Part shown: in pieces, positions 62,586-64,000 of the stretch | Position numbering within the stretch: position 1 is the first letter of the stretch | Layout of the letters: every line of letters starts with the position of its first letter | Assembly (NCBI RefSeq): GCF_963662255.1 | Contig: NC_085047.1 | Location: 47,213,006-47,277,005, forward strand | Length of the DNA stretch: 64,000 nucleotides | Source: Cinclus cinclus | Taxonomy: Eukaryota > Chordata > Aves > Passeriformes > Cinclidae | Direction of reading: 5' to 3' | Notes under the pieces: generated by a model | Seen by the model: the letters and a program-made list of their open reading frames with translations, nothing else | The model's database searches: none | What the model was told of the DNA's origin: nothing | Position numbers and translations under genes: made by a program

Positions 62586-64000
62586 GATGAGACTGCATTT
62601 CATCATGAGATGTGTTACTGCTTTAGCTGTGAAACCATATTTCTGTTTCCTTTTGCCTTGGAGATTTTTTTCAGATGAAAGATAAGATCAGATATTTATC
62701 TGTGCATGCAGTGTGGGAGGGCTCCTATCCTAAAGGCTCTGCAAAGTTCCCCTGCTCAACGGGTTTCTGAGTCAGATGGTGAGACTTGGTGTCCTGATAC
62801 TGAAAAAAAGGAGCTGCCTCTCCTATGTCTTTGGTTCTGAAGCATTTAAATAAATGTATCTGTTTTTTATGTTCTTTTCATCACATCAGGTCTAACTGAC
62901 ACATGTTGAATAACATGCTGAGTAAGGAATTGCTAGATTATAGGGGGGAGGAATCAGCTTTAAAAGGGAAAATCTGTAAGACACTGGGAGCTGAGCAGCT
63001 GAAGAACTAGGAAAAGGTTTTCTTAATTCAAATTGGTCACATGAAAAAAAAAACAGATTGTGGAAAAATATTTCAACTACCGGGTTTAGAGGAAAAAATA
63101 CCATGAATTATTTATTTCACAATTATTATTCGGTACAGTCAGAGATTCCTCATTTAAGAAAAATGCATGGTAAAGCTCCAGTTGACACACCTTGGAAAAT
63201 TCCTCTGCCCGGACAAGAGAGCAGCCATTGGTCCCAGCATCAGGCACACCTAGAGCACCAGCTCATGCAGGAGCAGAGGAAGCACACAGCACCACAAAAA
63301 GAAAGCAGGACGTGCCATGTCCTCCCCAGAGGCACGCATGAAAGCTGCCACGTGGCATTTGAAGGCCACGTTTCAGCCACAGATGGCTGGCAAGGCCAAG
63401 CTTTGGCACACGGGGTCCGGGAGCAGGGGAAAGTGGTGGGGTGCAATGGCAGCTTTGCTCCTGGAGGAAAGCAAAGGTCTCTCATGGAGGGCTGCTCACT
63501 GTAGTTTCCACTTCAGTCAGCCACCACTTGCTGCTCCCCTGCCTGTAGATCTTCTAGGCCCTAAGCTTTCAAGAAAAGAGACTGTGTTTTTGTCTGCATA
63601 TGGAAAATATCAGGTTTGTTTTCAACACTGTTGCAGCCTGAAGAAATTGAAGTATTATATATAATAGTAAACATATGTTGTCCCTGCCTCATGCCCATGG
63701 TGTTCCCCGGTTAAGGAACAGGCTCCTGAAAACTGATGTCCCTTACCACTGTTCTGCCTTTACTCCAGTATTTCAAGCCCTCATTCAACCAAGGTACCTG
63801 AAAAACATCACCTAACCAATATGGCTAAGTGCTGAGTGGCTCAGGCACTCAGGCTTATTTCATGTCTATAAAAGAAAAGAAAAAAAATGGTTTTGTCTTT
63901 CTTACCTCTGGTTTATTGTCTGATTTTTTGACTTATCACTTCTACTGCTGTAGCCCCAAGAAGCTGAAGACTAAAATCTTCACAGCTAGAGCTGGTCTGT
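62586..64000. other. Unique non-coding DNA
   Basis: No gene is recognised. The frame at 63058-63504 (+, 148 codons) is rich in H, Q, G and S, without recognisable domain, and lies in a GC-richer patch (63180-63530) that also stays open on the opposite strand. The window ends in unique sequence. Confidence 0.5.

Noticed and set aside
63058..63504. 148-codon plus-strand open frame near the right end
   Set aside because: H/Q/G/S-rich with no domain, in a GC-richer patch where the opposite strand is also open. More likely compositional.

Overview
The window reads as nuclear DNA of a bird, most likely a songbird, from a gene-poor (intergenic or long-intron) region. The main evidence is the repeats: seven definite or probable CR1 LINE fragments, six of them on the minus strand and five of those ending in the CATAGAAT/CACAGAAT octamer that marks CR1 3' ends, plus a solo LTR with an ERVK-style 6-bp target duplication. 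CpG is scarce, the sequence is broadly AT-leaning, and stop codons are frequent in all frames. The class call (bird) is fairly firm. The passerine call rests on remembered resemblance of the LTR to songbird LTRs and is inference.

I found no host protein-coding gene, rRNA or tRNA. Every open frame longer than about 100 codons is either a translation of simple repeat, part of a retroelement, or an isolated frame with no recognisable domain or splice context. One 33-bp stretch (890-922) has good splice-site consensus at both ends and is listed only as a weak micro-exon candidate.

Layout. 0-12 kb: mostly unique non-coding DNA with one old CR1 tip (4.8 kb) and small tandem repeats. 12.1-12.6 kb: a minus-strand CR1 3' fragment that runs directly into a roughly 200-bp CTCTC pentamer array. 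18.9-19.7 kb: the only plus-strand CR1, an internal reverse-transcriptase piece that keeps the FADD motif but is broken. 20.5-21.5 kb: a possible old minus-strand LTR containing a 15-C run. 23.6-26.7 kb: two CR1 tips and a TTATG-type microsatellite. 30.1-30.8 kb: a solo LTR with perfect 6-bp flanking repeats. 33.7-34.1 kb, 37.2 kb and 45.2-46.0 kb: further minus-strand CR1 or CR1/L3-like pieces. 54-60 kb: unique DNA with the best regulatory candidates, namely a motif-dense patch at 54.4 kb, a CpG-enriched patch at 59.1-59.4 kb and a run of five CAGCTG E-boxes at 59.56-59.99 kb. 60.2-60.3 kb: a pure CCCTT array (AAGGG on the other strand). 62.57 kb: a near-consensus CTCF-like core.

The strongest observations are the solo LTR with its target duplication, the pentamer array grown out of a CR1 copy, the AAGGG-type array next to a candidate regulatory block, and the bias of LINEs to the minus strand, which would fit an unseen plus-strand transcription unit. 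I did not find a convincing undescribed gene system here.
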